A stretch of DNA of 39,337 nucleotides. Source: a virus. Each line of letters starts with the position of its first letter. The first letter of the stretch is position 1. The stretch covers positions 1 to 39,337 of the IMG/VR virus record IMGVR_UViG_3300030107_005022. One strand, 5' to 3'. A model generated the notes under the pieces. That model was not told the origin of the DNA. It worked only from the letters and a program-made list of their open reading frames with translations, and did not search any database. Of the stretch, positions 5,722-15,466 are shown in pieces. The translations under genes and the position numbers were made by a program.

Positions 5722-8700
5722 ATGACTACAAAAGAATTCGTAGAGAAATATAAGAAAGTCTATGAGTCTCTTATAAACGATCCGTACACTAAAGAAACGG
5801 ATACTAAAACAAGAGAACAAGTAGCCTCTGAAGAAGCTCAACAAAGAGTAAAACAATCTATGAATAATGAAAAAGCTCTTAGTATGGCAGCTGAACTGTC
5901 TTCTGTTGAAAAATTTACAAGTTTTGTAACTAAACAAGAAGTAGATTTAGACGATATTATCTATGGAACTCCTAGTCGACCTCAATTAAAAAGAATGAAG
6001 AAACCTGTAGAACTATTTGATCTTAAACTAGAAGATTTGGATGTTAAAGAACCACCATCTAATTCTAGTAAAGAAACAATACAAGAATTAAGAACTTTAC
6101 AGGATCAGACTAAAAATGTAGATGACGATCTAAAGAAAACTATAAATAGACAAGATGAAGATGTTGTAACAGATTTTATTGTTTATTGCGATAAAAATAA
6201 TTTAACATATGATAAAGCATTCTTAGACCAAGTAATAAAAGAGACGGCTTCTTATGTAAGCCATTTAAAATATAAATTTAATAGACCTAGACCACGACAA
6301 TTAGGAGAATTAGTAGATATTCCAATTATTCAACAAGAAGGAAAAGCTTCTAATACGCCTTCATATCCATCCGGCCATACTATCCAAGCTAGAGTTATCG
6401 CTTTATTTTTAGGTAGAGAACACCCAAAACATAGAGAAGAACTTCTAAAATTAGCTGAAGAGATTGGGGTAAATAGAATAAGAGGTGGGTTTCACTATAC
6501 TAGCGACCATGAAGCAGGTAGAGTAACTGCTAATAATTTATGGGCAAGCTTGTTAAATAGAATTAGAAGTATGAAAAAAGCTTTTGGCTCTGACCCAATG
6601 ACAGAACTGATAAAAGATTATATGGAATCTAGAAAAGAAAAATGGGGAAATATAACTAAGATAGGTAATTTTGTAACTGAAGAAACTCTACAAAAAGATG
6701 AATTTAGTGACAACATAAAAAACGAACAAGACCATATAAAGAAAGTTAGAGAACTAACAGAAGAATACAAAAAAGATGAAAAACACAGTATTCCAAAACA
6801 AGGACATCTATGGTACGATACAATTAATCAAGAAGTATATTCTGAGCAAGCAATTAATTTTAATGATTTAGATACTAGAGGTAAGATATCAAGCAGCAGA
6901 ATAAGACCTGTAAACTATGAAACAGGAGAATTATTAATATACGATGATTATAGAAAAAATATTGGTGTGAATACCTATGTTGATGGTATTGCACAAAAAC
7001 CTAAAGCAACACCTAAACCTAAGACTAAGAAAAAAACTAAAAAAGTTCCAACAGACAGAACATTATCTTCAAAAGAAACTAAAGAAACGAAGAAAAAGGT
7101 AGTAATACCTGCTGTACATAAACTAACCTCACAAGCTAGGAAACATTTATTGGAAAACTTGGGACAAAAAGCATTTACTAGAAGGTTAAACGCAGGAAAA
7201 TTCGATGATATTAAAAATATAGGCGATGCTAGAAAACATGTAGAAGATAACCCTATTAGACAGACTAAACCTAAAACAGAAACTACTACAGATGAGGCTC
7301 CTACTACAACTGAAACAGATACTACTACGCCTACTACAGCTGAAACAGAAACTAGTACTCCTGAACCTACAACAGATACTACTACAACTGAAACAGGAGA
7401 ACCTGATACCCCTACTACTACAACTGCAACAAAAAAACCTAAAGCGACACCTAAACCTAAAAAAGAAACAGCAGTAGAAGAACCTAAGACTGATGACCCT
7501 ATTCAAGATGCTATAAATGAATTGGGGCCTAGAGTACAAGAATTATATGAAAATTCAGTAGATGAAGAAGATAGAGATGTACATACTTTAGAAAGATGGA
7601 CTAACCATCACCTAAGAAGAAAAAAAGATGCTGACGAATTAGTAAACCATGTTATATCTGAAAATAAGAAGAATAGAAATGCTAAAGCTAAAGAAGAAGC
7701 TGCAGCAAAAGCTCAACAAGAAAAAGAAGCTGAAACTGAAAAAGCAAAAGAAGAGAAGGAAAAAACTGCAAAAGCAGAAGTCGAACAAAAAGAACAAGAT
7801 GACGCTGAAAAACAAAGACAGGATACTATAAGTTCTCATAAACAAAGACTTTCTGACATAGGGGCTTCGGAAAGAGTAGAAGATACCTTTAAAAAACCTA
7901 TTGAAGATATGACTCAAGAAGAATTAAATTTAGCAGAAAGTGAGATAGACTCTGCTGAAAAAGACTTTGTAAAACAAAGAAGTATTGATTTACATAAAGA
8001 TAGACATCTACCTCCTACAAAATCCCATGAAATGTTATCTACCCCTAAAGAGATAAAAGACAAAGATAAAGCAGATTTAAATAAGATAAAAGAATCTTTA
8101 GGATCAGATTATAGAAACAGCACTAAAATGAAACAAAACATGACTTCAGATGCGATGAATTATTTAAAATTACGAGTTAAATATTCCGACAGTTTAGACC
8201 CCAAATCAAAAAGTTATAGTAAGGAATTTGCAGAAGAGATGAATCAATGGCAAAATTCACTAGAAATAATATCTAACGAGGGAAAAAGACTAGGCGAAAG
8301 AAGCTTAAAAAGAAAAGCAGCTGGTAAACTTATAGGAAGAGCTTTCAGAGGAAATTGGCTACCTGAAGAAGTAACACTTGAACTAGGAAGAGATGTGATA
8401 AGACTCATGGCAAAGCATAAGAAAGAAGATGGAACAATAGATAAAAAAGCTTTACACGCTGAACTAGAAGAAAAACATCAATCTTTTAGAGAACGAGAAA
8501 AACTTTCTACTTCAGCATTTGAAGCCTCTGTATCAGATGAAGATTCCTTATCAGGAGAAGAGTCTGTATCAGGACAAGATAAACCTTCAAAAGAAGACGT
8601 TAAACTAATAGGTCAAACTCGACCATCTCCTAAAACAGGAATTCCACAGATATATGTACCCGGAAAAGGAGAAGGTTGGACAAACATTAGAACAAAAAAG

Positions 8701-8964
8701 AAGGGGCAGCTTGTAGATGAACAAGGATTAGAAGCTAAAGCGAGACAAAAAATTCAAGCTTATGCAACTAAACATAATATAAAGCTTCCAAAATTAAAAA
8801 AACCTAAACAAACAGAACCTAAAGGTAAGGGAAAAACAGCGACAGAAAGACTAAAGAACTTTTTAGAGGGTGATGGTAAAGGTTCAGCCTTAGCTAGAGT
8901 TGCAGCAGCAGGAATAGGAGCCGTAGCACAAGTAGCTAGAGCCCCTGAAGAAAAAAAGGAGTAA
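5722..8964 (+). CDS. Large protein with a PAP2/haloperoxidase-type phosphatase domain
   Basis: A 1080-residue protein. Residues about 140-280 carry all three PAP2/vanadium-haloperoxidase signature motifs in order: K183-x6-R190-P191, P216-S-G-H219, and R252-x5-H258-x3-D262 (within IRGGFHYTSDHEAG). In this family the second-motif and third-motif histidines and the arginines bind phosphate or vanadate, and H258 would be the nucleophile. Members hydrolyse lipid or soluble phosphate esters. The rest is not enzymatic: PKATPKPK-flanked Thr/Glu-rich low complexity (about 427-580), an Ala/Lys/Glu coiled coil (about 650-715) and a basic C-terminus. Size and neighbours suggest a virion component. The start is ATG 5722 with GAGGA 11 nt before it, a rather long gap. 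Confidence 0.75.
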   Translation: MTTKEFVEKYKKVYESLINDPYTKETDTKTREQVASEEAQQRVKQSMNNEKALSMAAELSSVEKFTSFVTKQEVDLDDIIYGTPSRPQLKRMKKPVELFDLKLEDLDVKEPPSNSSKETIQELRTLQDQTKNVDDDLKKTINRQDEDVVTDFIVYCDKNNLTYDKAFLDQVIKETASYVSHLKYKFNRPRPRQLGELVDIPIIQQEGKASNTPSYPSGHTIQARVIALFLGREHPKHREELLKLAEEIGVNRIRGGFHYTSDHEAGRVTANNLWASLLNRIRSMKKAFGSDPMTELIKDYMESRKEKWGNITKIGNFVTEETLQKDEFSDNIKNEQDHIKKVRELTEEYKKDEKHSIPKQGHLWYDTINQEVYSEQAINFNDLDTRGKISSSRIRPVNYETGELLIYDDYRKNIGVNTYVDGIAQKPKATPKPKTKKKTKKVPTDRTLSSKETKETKKKVVIPAVHKLTSQARKHLLENLGQKAFTRRLNAGKFDDIKNIGDARKHVEDNPIRQTKPKTETTTDEAPTTTETDTTTPTTAETETSTPEPTTDTTTTETGEPDTPTTTTATKKPKATPKPKKETAVEEPKTDDPIQDAINELGPRVQELYENSVDEEDRDVHTLERWTNHHLRRKKDADELVNHVISENKKNRNAKAKEEAAAKAQQEKEAETEKAKEEKEKTAKAEVEQKEQDDAEKQRQDTISSHKQRLSDIGASERVEDTFKKPIEDMTQEELNLAESEIDSAEKDFVKQRSIDLHKDRHLPPTKSHEMLSTPKEIKDKDKADLNKIKESLGSDYRNSTKMKQNMTSDAMNYLKLRVKYSDSLDPKSKSYSKEFAEEMNQWQNSLEIISNEGKRLGERSLKRKAAGKLIGRAFRGNWLPEEVTLELGRDVIRLMAKHKKEDGTIDKKALHAELEEKHQSFREREKLSTSAFEASVSDEDSLSGEESVSGQDKPSKEDVKLIGQTRPSPKTGIPQIYVPGKGEGWTNIRTKKKGQLVDEQGLEAKARQKIQAYATKHNIKLPKLKKPKQTEPKGKGKTATERLKNFLEGDGKGSALARVAAAGIGAVAQVARAPEEKKE
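7276..7440 (+). repeat. Thr/Glu-rich coding microsatellite
   Basis: Imperfect ACT/ACA triplets interrupted by GAAACA encode roughly 55 residues made mostly of Thr, Glu and Pro. The block is flanked on both sides by the peptide PKATPKPK (near nt 7003 and nt 7438). It is a likely flexible linker and a place where length can vary by slippage. Confidence 0.7.
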
Positions 8965-8967
8965 CTT

Positions 8968-8978
8968 TAGTATAATAT
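8968..8978 (+). promoter_or_regulatory. AGTATAAT promoter-like box
   Basis: TTAGTATAATA lies in the 30-nt gap after the PAP2-domain gene, 18 nt before ATG 8995. It shares GTAAC-TTTAGTATAAT character with boxes upstream of the genes at 4025, 18005 and 19827. No good -35 hexamer is visible. Confidence 0.4.
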
Positions 8979-8994
8979 ATTAGAGAGGATTTTT

Positions 8995-9918
8995 ATGGAT
9001 ACATTAAATAAAAGCATATTAACTTTAACCAACCTATTAAAACAAGGTCGGTATAAAAAAGGCGATAGAAAAAAAGATAGACAAGCTAATTACAACTATC
9101 CTAGAACAAACCCACCCGGTGGAACATATAATAAATGGGATGTTTGGGCTTATGCTAACTACGATGGTAGATTTAGTGGGAATCAACACAAAAAAAACCC
9201 CCAATGGAAAAAAGCTGCTCAGGCAGTATGGGCAAAATTTAACAGCTCAGGAAAAGATACAGCATATGAGAGAGAGACAGGTAAGTCAGATAAAGATGCG
9301 AAAGGGGGAACAAAAAAATTAGGTGGTACAGGCAAGAAACAAGCTCAAAATAGTGCAAAAGCTGCTGGAACTATATACACTCCTAAAGCAAATAAAACTT
9401 ATAGACAAACTATGAAAAAAGCCGTACCTGAAAATAATCCTACAGGAGCTCAGAAAAGAGCTTCCGAAAGAAAAATTTTAAATGCAATGAGAAGAAAATC
9501 TACAGATATGAATTCTTATGACGAATTAAAAGGATTTTGGAAAGATAATTCCGATACTTATACAAAAAGAAAACCTGTTGCTTTAAATGTTAAAAAAGAC
9601 CATGCTTTAGTACCTCCAAGACAAGGAAATGTATGGGATGCTGTAAAACATAGATGGGTAAGCCCTGATAATTATGGAAAAAATGTTACTGATGTTCAAG
9701 GAAAAGCCTACAGAGCAAGAGCTGGTGGGGCCGGTGGACAAGGTAAAAAATCAGTCGGTGGACATGGAGGAGGAGTACAGAGAAGAATTACAGCAGGTAG
9801 AAAACACAGACATTTCTCCGATACAGGAGCTAGAACTGCTCATGAAACTATAAGAACTAAAGCAGGTAAAACCCAAAGAACAGCTAGAAAAGCTAGAAGA
9901 TTTAAGACCAAAGGATAA
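8995..9918 (+). CDS. Very basic hypothetical protein, possible virion protein
   Basis: A 307-residue protein unusually rich in Lys, Arg, Gly and Asn. Residues about 30-75 hold an aromatic-rich segment (KWDVWAYANYDGRF); the middle has KKLGGTGKKQAQNSAKAAG-type basic low complexity. The C-terminal third includes GNVWDAVKHRWVSPDNYG and a GGAGGQGKKSVGGHGGG stretch followed by repeated basic helices. The start follows GAGAGGA before ATG 8995. No family recognised. The charge suggests contact with DNA, as in a minor head or ejected protein. Its position between the PAP2-domain protein and a coiled-coil protein suggests all three belong to one structural set. Confidence 0.65.
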   Translation: MDTLNKSILTLTNLLKQGRYKKGDRKKDRQANYNYPRTNPPGGTYNKWDVWAYANYDGRFSGNQHKKNPQWKKAAQAVWAKFNSSGKDTAYERETGKSDKDAKGGTKKLGGTGKKQAQNSAKAAGTIYTPKANKTYRQTMKKAVPENNPTGAQKRASERKILNAMRRKSTDMNSYDELKGFWKDNSDTYTKRKPVALNVKKDHALVPPRQGNVWDAVKHRWVSPDNYGKNVTDVQGKAYRARAGGAGGQGKKSVGGHGGGVQRRITAGRKHRHFSDTGARTAHETIRTKAGKTQRTARKARRFKTKG

Positions 9919-9920
9919 AA

Positions 9921-10925
9921 ATGAAGATAAATAATTTTTTTAATAAGAGAAAGCCAAAAAAATTGGCTTCTTCTAAGATTGTTTTAAATAACGAATATGA
10001 AGAGAGTAAGCTTAAAGAAGAAGTTACCTCTGCAAAAAAAGCTCTTAATCAATATAAAGAGACAGACAAATTAAACGAACAATTAACAAATAGAAACAAT
10101 TCTTTAGTAGAAGCCAATAAAGATTATGTCGAAGAAAATGAAAAATTTAGGGCTGAAGTTATAGATTTAAAAGCTAAATTAGAAGAAGCCCATCTAACCA
10201 ACGCTAGAATCCCTGAATTAGAAGAAAAATTAAATGAAACAACAGGACAATTAAATACAGCCAAAGCAAAAGAAAGAGATTTAAATTTAGCTCAGATAAA
10301 ATTAATTTCAGAAAAAAATGCTTTAGGTACTCAAGCAACAGAATTTGGAAAAGAGAACAAAATTTTTAAAGAAGATAATAAAAATTTAAAAAACGATCAT
10401 GATTCCATGAAAAATGATTATGATTTAATGAAAAAAGACTTATCTGAACACAAAAGTTTTACTCGTAAATTAAGTATACTATATAAAGAGGGGGTAAAAA
10501 AACTAGACTCTTTTGCCCAACAAAAAGATTTTTGGGAAAAGAAAGCTGAAGAAAGAGAAAAGCAATTAAAAGAAGCAAAAAGATTAGAGAAAGAGTTAAG
10601 AACTTGGGTTTCTGATTTGGAAATTTCAGAAGGAGATAAGAATTCTAAATTTAAAAATTCTTCAAAGAAGGTAACTGTGTTACAAAATATAATAAAAAAT
10701 ATGGAGAATAATATTGATGGTTTAACAGATGAATTAGAGTTTACTACTGAACTTCTAAAAGAACTGAAAATAAGAGCCAGCAAACCTTCGTACATGTCTG
10801 AAAGCATGATAGCTAGAACAGAAGGTTTTAAAATACCTTTTGCTCACGAAGCAGAACCAAGAAAATATTTAGGTAATTCAAAACAAACTTTATTTAAGTT
10901 TAAAAGTAAGGAGACAGTAAAATGA
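9921..10925 (+). CDS. Long coiled-coil protein, possible scaffold or virion protein
   Basis: A 334-residue protein with a basic N-terminus (KKRKPKK-like in the first 15 residues) and predicted coiled coil from about residue 25 to 275. The heptads are rich in Glu, Lys and Leu, with lysine- and asparagine-rich breaks around 140-175. The C-terminal 60 residues are different (SMIARTEGFKIPFAHEAEPR) and could be a binding tail. Such proteins include scaffolds and fibre-like structural proteins, but no diagnostic motif is present. It ends inside the ATGA overlap with the gene at 10922, which has its AAGGAG inside this gene's 3' end. Confidence 0.65.
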   Translation: MKINNFFNKRKPKKLASSKIVLNNEYEESKLKEEVTSAKKALNQYKETDKLNEQLTNRNNSLVEANKDYVEENEKFRAEVIDLKAKLEEAHLTNARIPELEEKLNETTGQLNTAKAKERDLNLAQIKLISEKNALGTQATEFGKENKIFKEDNKNLKNDHDSMKNDYDLMKKDLSEHKSFTRKLSILYKEGVKKLDSFAQQKDFWEKKAEEREKQLKEAKRLEKELRTWVSDLEISEGDKNSKFKNSSKKVTVLQNIIKNMENNIDGLTDELEFTTELLKELKIRASKPSYMSESMIARTEGFKIPFAHEAEPRKYLGNSKQTLFKFKSKETVK

Positions 10926-11245
10926 CAACAAGACCTTGGCGACAAGAAATAGAACTGCTTCAAAACTATCCTAAACATAAAACATTTACTTTTACAACTA
11001 GTGGTAGTTCTGCTGAAGATGCAGTAACTCTAGCAGGAGTAATGGAAGAATGTAATAAAGTATCCTTTGTGGTTGAATCTGCAGATGCGTATATAGCTTT
11101 TGACGAAACTGCTACTTCAAGCTCAATGTTAATTCCACAAAACGAAGGATATTTTGATGATGGGATATGGTTTGGAACAAAAATTAGCATTATACGAGCA
11201 GGTGGAACTAATGCTAGAATTAGAGGAATTATTTGGGGGAGATAA
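10922..11245 (+). CDS. Small beta-rich probable structural protein
   Basis: A 107-residue protein composed mainly of predicted strands: KTFTFTTSG, KVSFVVESADAYIAFD, SMLIPQNEGYF and TKISIIRAGGTNARIRGIIWG. The pattern 'SADAYIAFD... SMLIPxNEGY... ISIIRAGG... RIRGIIWGR' is familiar to me from marine phage virion-associated hypotheticals, where it looks like a small jelly-roll domain. It may be a decoration, neck or fibre-attachment protein. Start ATG 10922 overlaps the previous stop, with AAGGAG at 10908-10913; the stop is directly followed by the ATG of the giant fibre gene at 11246, which suggests linked assembly. Confidence 0.65.
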   Translation: MTTRPWRQEIELLQNYPKHKTFTFTTSGSSAEDAVTLAGVMEECNKVSFVVESADAYIAFDETATSSSMLIPQNEGYFDDGIWFGTKISIIRAGGTNARIRGIIWGR

Positions 11246-14200
11246 ATGCCTAAAATAAGGAGAACAGGTGGTCTAACAAGGGGAAACCTTTTTGATACAA
11301 ACATCAAGGCTACTTCTATAGACGAAGACATTTTTAGTGATCAGGAACTATTAGATGAAACTGCAAACGATAGTGATTTAGTCTTAGTTCTTGATGTATC
11401 TGAAACACCTGATAAAATTAAATATATAACTAGAAATAATCTTATAGGTGAAGGGCTTGTAACGATTAATAATAACACAGATAACTTTATAGTAACTGCA
11501 ACAGGCTCTGATTTAAATGGTGAAGCTAATTTAACCTTTGATGGTACTATACTTGTTAATGATGGTGGAGAAATAAATCTAGATATATCTTCAGGAGACC
11601 CACATATGAGTTTTCAAATTGGGGGTTCCGATAAATTTACTCTAGGTGTAGACGATTCCGATAGCGATAAATTTAAAATAGACTCAGGAAGTACTGTAGG
11701 GGCTTCTACTTTAGTTACTTTAGATAGTTCAGGTAATTTAATTGTAGCAGGAGATTTAACTGTATCAGGTGATGATCTTACTATGGGAACAAACACTAGT
11801 GGTTATGTTCTTGTAGCTGATGGTACAAACTATAACCCTGTAGCAATTAGTGGAGATATAACATTAGCTTCAAATGGAGCAGTAGCTATAGGATCAGGTG
11901 TGATTGTAGATGCAGATGTAAATGCAAGTGCTGCAATAGCTGTATCTAAAACAGCTTTGACAGCTGGAACTAATATTTCTTTATCAACAAATACTTTAAA
12001 TGTTGATGATGCTTTTCTTGTAAATGATGGGGATGATGCTACTACAGGTACAATAACCTCAGCAGGATTAATAGTAGATGGGAATAAAAATGTAACTCCG
12101 GGTGATGGAGCATTTATGCATTTAGATACAGCAACTGTTACTGATACTAATACTTCAGGTTCAGGAACTGCTGCAAAATATACGCATGTAAATATAGAAG
12201 CTCCAACTTTAGCAGCTACTAATTCATCAGTAACTACAAGTGATGCAGCTACTTTATATATTAATGCAGCAACAACGGCTGGTTCAAACCAAACTATTAC
12301 AAGAAATTGGGCTATGTGGGTCGATGCAGGAAATGCAAGATTTGATGGCTCTATATATTCAGGAACTACACATGCAATAGATTCTAGTGGCTTAGTACAA
12401 GTCGCTAACCAATCAAATATCACAGGAGTTGGTACAATTAGTTCAGGAACTTGGCAAGGAACAGCGATAGCTTCAGCTTATATAGCAGGAGATGCTATTA
12501 CAGGAGCTAAGATTGCAGACGATGCAATAGATAGCGAACATTATACAGATGGTTCAATAGACACAGCTCATATAGCAGCTAGTCAAGTAACACATGCCAA
12601 ACTAGCAGATGATATAGTTTCAGGTCAAGACGAGATTACTTCAGGATTTGCTGCAGCTGACGAGTTAATGTATTCAGATGATGGAACTATTAAAAGAGTT
12701 GGTTTAGATACATTAGCTACAAAATTATTTTCGGTTGCTAGTGCTGGGACAGTAGCTCAAGCAAGCGATCATATGCTTTTCTTAGATGGGGGAGCAACAG
12801 GAGACGTTATCGTTGAAAGTATAGATGATTTTCTTTCTGCAATAGCTGGTTCAGGTATATCCGTATCAAGTTCTCAGCTTACTTCTGCATCAGGAGCTGT
12901 AACAGCCTTGAACAATGCTACTGCAAATGAATTAGTAACAGTAGGAGCAACAACAACTGAACTTGACGCAGAGACAGCCCTAACATTTGATGGTTCAGAT
13001 TTAAAATTACTTGAAGCTGTAAACAATGGAAATCCATCTGTTTCAGTAGGTGGAGCCGATGCAGAAAGATTAATAATACAATCAGTATTTGATTCAGGAG
13101 CACAAACCTTAGATTATGTAGAATTTGCTACAGCAGCAGCTTCATCTTCATCAAACAAAGGAAAATTTGTATTTGATGTAGATGGTACAGATATTTTAGA
13201 TATTGATGACTCAGGAATAAATCTTGCGTCAGGCAAAACTTTTAGAATTAATGGAAGTGAAATATCTTCTGCTGTAATTACAGCATTAAATAATGCTACT
13301 GCAAACGAACTTGTTACTATAGGATCAACTACTACAGAGTTGGATGCCGAAGCTAATTTAACGTATGCTAGTGATGTTTTAACTACAACATCATCTTCAG
13401 CTAATTTACCAAGATTAGATATTATAAATACTCATGCTGATGCAACAGCAGGTATGATAAAATTCGTTAAAGACCCGGGCTCAGGACAAGGAGCAGATAA
13501 TGATATAATGGGTACGATTACTTGGTATGGAACTGATGCAGGTAATAATGCAGCAGAAGAATTAGCAAGAATGGAAGCCTATGTCATAGAAGCAGATCAT
13601 GGCTCTGAGGCAGGGGGAATTAAATTTTATGTAGCTGAAAACGATGCTACAATGACAGCAGGATTACAAGTTCTTGGAGTTAAAGATGCTGATGGCGAGA
13701 TAGATGTAACTATAGGGGCCGGTGCAGCTTCAACCACAACAATAGCTGGTACACTAACAATGGGTAGTACAAACTTTGTTAATAATTCAGGAGTAATTCA
13801 AGTAGCTTCACAAACCAATATTACAGGTGTCGGTACTATAGGTACAGGTACTTGGGAAGCAACAGATATAGCAGTTGCTCATGGTGGTACAGGAGCTTCA
13901 TCTCTAACAGCTAATGCTGTTTTAACAGGAAATGGAACTTCGGCTATTCAGGCAGAATCCGATCTTTTATTTGCAAGCAATAAATTAATACCTACAGCTT
14001 CAGCTCACGATGCAGCAGGTACAGCTTTAACTGTATCAGCAGGAGCAACTACAGCAGGTACAAGTAATAACCAAGCTGGTGGAGCCCTTACTTTTGAAGG
14101 TGGTCAAGGAAAAGGTTCAGGAGCAGGTGGAGATATAGTATTTAAAACTGCAAACGCTTCAGGCTCAGGAAGTTCCTTAAACTCTCTTGCAACAGCTTTA

Positions 14201-15454
14201 ACACTTAGTGACGATCTTTCATCCACATTTGTTGGAGATATGAATGTAATTAGAGATGCAAATAATGCTGATGTAAAATTAACATTAGGTACTTCTGCAG
14301 CTGAATCACTTATAATCCAAGTATTAAATGGTAGCTCTAATAAAACAGCAGAAGAAGTACATTTCTCAACAGCTACAGCGTCAGCTACAGGAAATCATGG
14401 AAAGATGGTATTTGATGTTGACGGAACCGATATAGCAACAATAGATGATGGTGGTATCGACCTAGCTTCAGGAAAAACTTTTGCAATTAATGGGACAGAT
14501 ATAGTCTCTAGTCCAATTACTGCTTTAAATAGTGCGACTGCTAACGAATTAGTTACAGTAGGAAGCACTACAACTGAACTTGATGCTGAAGCAAACCTTA
14601 CTTTTGCTAGTGATGTTCTAACTCTAGCCTCATCTACGGCTGATTTACCTAGAATAGATATTACTAATACCCACGCAGGAGGAACTGCAGGTAAAATAAG
14701 ATTTAATAAAGATAGTGCTTCAGGAGCAGATGACGATGTTATGGGTACTATTGAGTGGTTTGGTACAGACGATTCAGATAATACTCATGAATTACTAGCT
14801 TCTATGGAAGCTTATATAATAGAAGCTGATCATGGTTCAGAAGCAGCAGGAATTAAATTTAAAGTTGCTGAAAATGACGCAACTATAACTTCAGGATTAG
14901 AAATTTTAGGTGTCAAAGATGCTGACGGAGAAATTGATGTTAATATTGGAGCAGGAGCTGCTTCAACTACAACAATTAAAGGTACTCTGACTATGGGTAG
15001 TACAGCAGCTATGACTAATGCTGGACTAGTTTCAGTAGCTAATCAGTCTAATATTACAGGATTAGGAACTATTTCTTCAGGAGTATGGAATGGTACTGCA
15101 ATAACCCACGCATATATAAACGATGATATAGTTTCAGGACAAGATGAAATAACAACAGGGTTTGCAGCAGCAGACGAATTAATGTACTCTGATGGGGGTA
15201 CTATAAAGAGAGTAGGACTTGATACTATGGCTACCAAATTATTCTCAGTAGCGTCTGCAGGTACAGTAGCACAGGCTAGTGACCATATGTTATTCTTAGA
15301 TGGTGGGGCTACAGGAGATGTAATAGTAGAATCAATAGATGATTTCTTATCAGCAATAGCAGGTAGTGGTATATCTGTATCAAGTTCACAATTAACAGCT
15401 AGTGGTGGGGTATCGCAAGCAACAGCAACAGCCCTTTCAATAATATTTTATTAA
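11246..15454 (+). CDS. Giant repetitive fibre protein
   Basis: A 1402-residue Ala/Thr/Ser/Gly/Asp-rich protein. It contains typical phage-fibre repeats: NQSNITGVGTISSGTWQGTA and its variants occur at least three times, and HGGTGASSLTANAVLTGNG occurs once. Longer modules are duplicated: a 92-residue unit (nt 12608-12883 and 15122-15397), and a longer one beginning TALNNATANELVT, complete at about 13270-13860 and 14510-15090. The N-terminal 70 residues (RTGGLTRGNLFD to KYITRNNLIGEG) look like an attachment domain. It probably forms a trimeric side or tail fibre. There is no S74-type chaperone end; the protein stops soon after the second 92-residue module with ALSIIFY. Confidence 0.85.
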   Translation: MPKIRRTGGLTRGNLFDTNIKATSIDEDIFSDQELLDETANDSDLVLVLDVSETPDKIKYITRNNLIGEGLVTINNNTDNFIVTATGSDLNGEANLTFDGTILVNDGGEINLDISSGDPHMSFQIGGSDKFTLGVDDSDSDKFKIDSGSTVGASTLVTLDSSGNLIVAGDLTVSGDDLTMGTNTSGYVLVADGTNYNPVAISGDITLASNGAVAIGSGVIVDADVNASAAIAVSKTALTAGTNISLSTNTLNVDDAFLVNDGDDATTGTITSAGLIVDGNKNVTPGDGAFMHLDTATVTDTNTSGSGTAAKYTHVNIEAPTLAATNSSVTTSDAATLYINAATTAGSNQTITRNWAMWVDAGNARFDGSIYSGTTHAIDSSGLVQVANQSNITGVGTISSGTWQGTAIASAYIAGDAITGAKIADDAIDSEHYTDGSIDTAHIAASQVTHAKLADDIVSGQDEITSGFAAADELMYSDDGTIKRVGLDTLATKLFSVASAGTVAQASDHMLFLDGGATGDVIVESIDDFLSAIAGSGISVSSSQLTSASGAVTALNNATANELVTVGATTTELDAETALTFDGSDLKLLEAVNNGNPSVSVGGADAERLIIQSVFDSGAQTLDYVEFATAAASSSSNKGKFVFDVDGTDILDIDDSGINLASGKTFRINGSEISSAVITALNNATANELVTIGSTTTELDAEANLTYASDVLTTTSSSANLPRLDIINTHADATAGMIKFVKDPGSGQGADNDIMGTITWYGTDAGNNAAEELARMEAYVIEADHGSEAGGIKFYVAENDATMTAGLQVLGVKDADGEIDVTIGAGAASTTTIAGTLTMGSTNFVNNSGVIQVASQTNITGVGTIGTGTWEATDIAVAHGGTGASSLTANAVLTGNGTSAIQAESDLLFASNKLIPTASAHDAAGTALTVSAGATTAGTSNNQAGGALTFEGGQGKGSGAGGDIVFKTANASGSGSSLNSLATALTLSDDLSSTFVGDMNVIRDANNADVKLTLGTSAAESLIIQVLNGSSNKTAEEVHFSTATASATGNHGKMVFDVDGTDIATIDDGGIDLASGKTFAINGTDIVSSPITALNSATANELVTVGSTTTELDAEANLTFASDVLTLASSTADLPRIDITNTHAGGTAGKIRFNKDSASGADDDVMGTIEWFGTDDSDNTHELLASMEAYIIEADHGSEAAGIKFKVAENDATITSGLEILGVKDADGEIDVNIGAGAASTTTIKGTLTMGSTAAMTNAGLVSVANQSNITGLGTISSGVWNGTAITHAYINDDIVSGQDEITTGFAAADELMYSDGGTIKRVGLDTMATKLFSVASAGTVAQASDHMLFLDGGATGDVIVESIDDFLSAIAGSGISVSSSQLTASGGVSQATATALSIIFY
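12608..12883 (+). repeat. Fibre module A, copy 1
   Basis: This encodes 92 residues from DDIVSGQDEIT to VSSSQLT. It is 89/92 identical in protein to copy 2 at 15122-15397, while 53 of 92 codons differ by hand count. Confidence 0.9.
15122..15397 (+). repeat. Fibre module A, copy 2
   Basis: Second copy of the 92-residue module, close to the C-terminus of the fibre. The only amino-acid differences from copy 1 are Ser/Thr, Asp/Gly and Leu/Met. Confidence 0.9.
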
Positions 15455-15466
15455 TAGGAGAATAAT

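Noticed and set aside
7639-7917. Minus-strand frame opposite the lysine/glutamate-rich part of the PAP2-domain gene
   Set aside because: It is a shadow of a coiled-coil coding region: its product is a Phe/Ser-rich run, has no ribosome site, and the + strand frame is clearly coding.
11830-12423. 197-residue minus-strand frame within the giant fibre gene
   Set aside because: The repetitive Ala/Thr-rich fibre codons produce long open frames on the other strand by composition; no start signal or recognisable domain.
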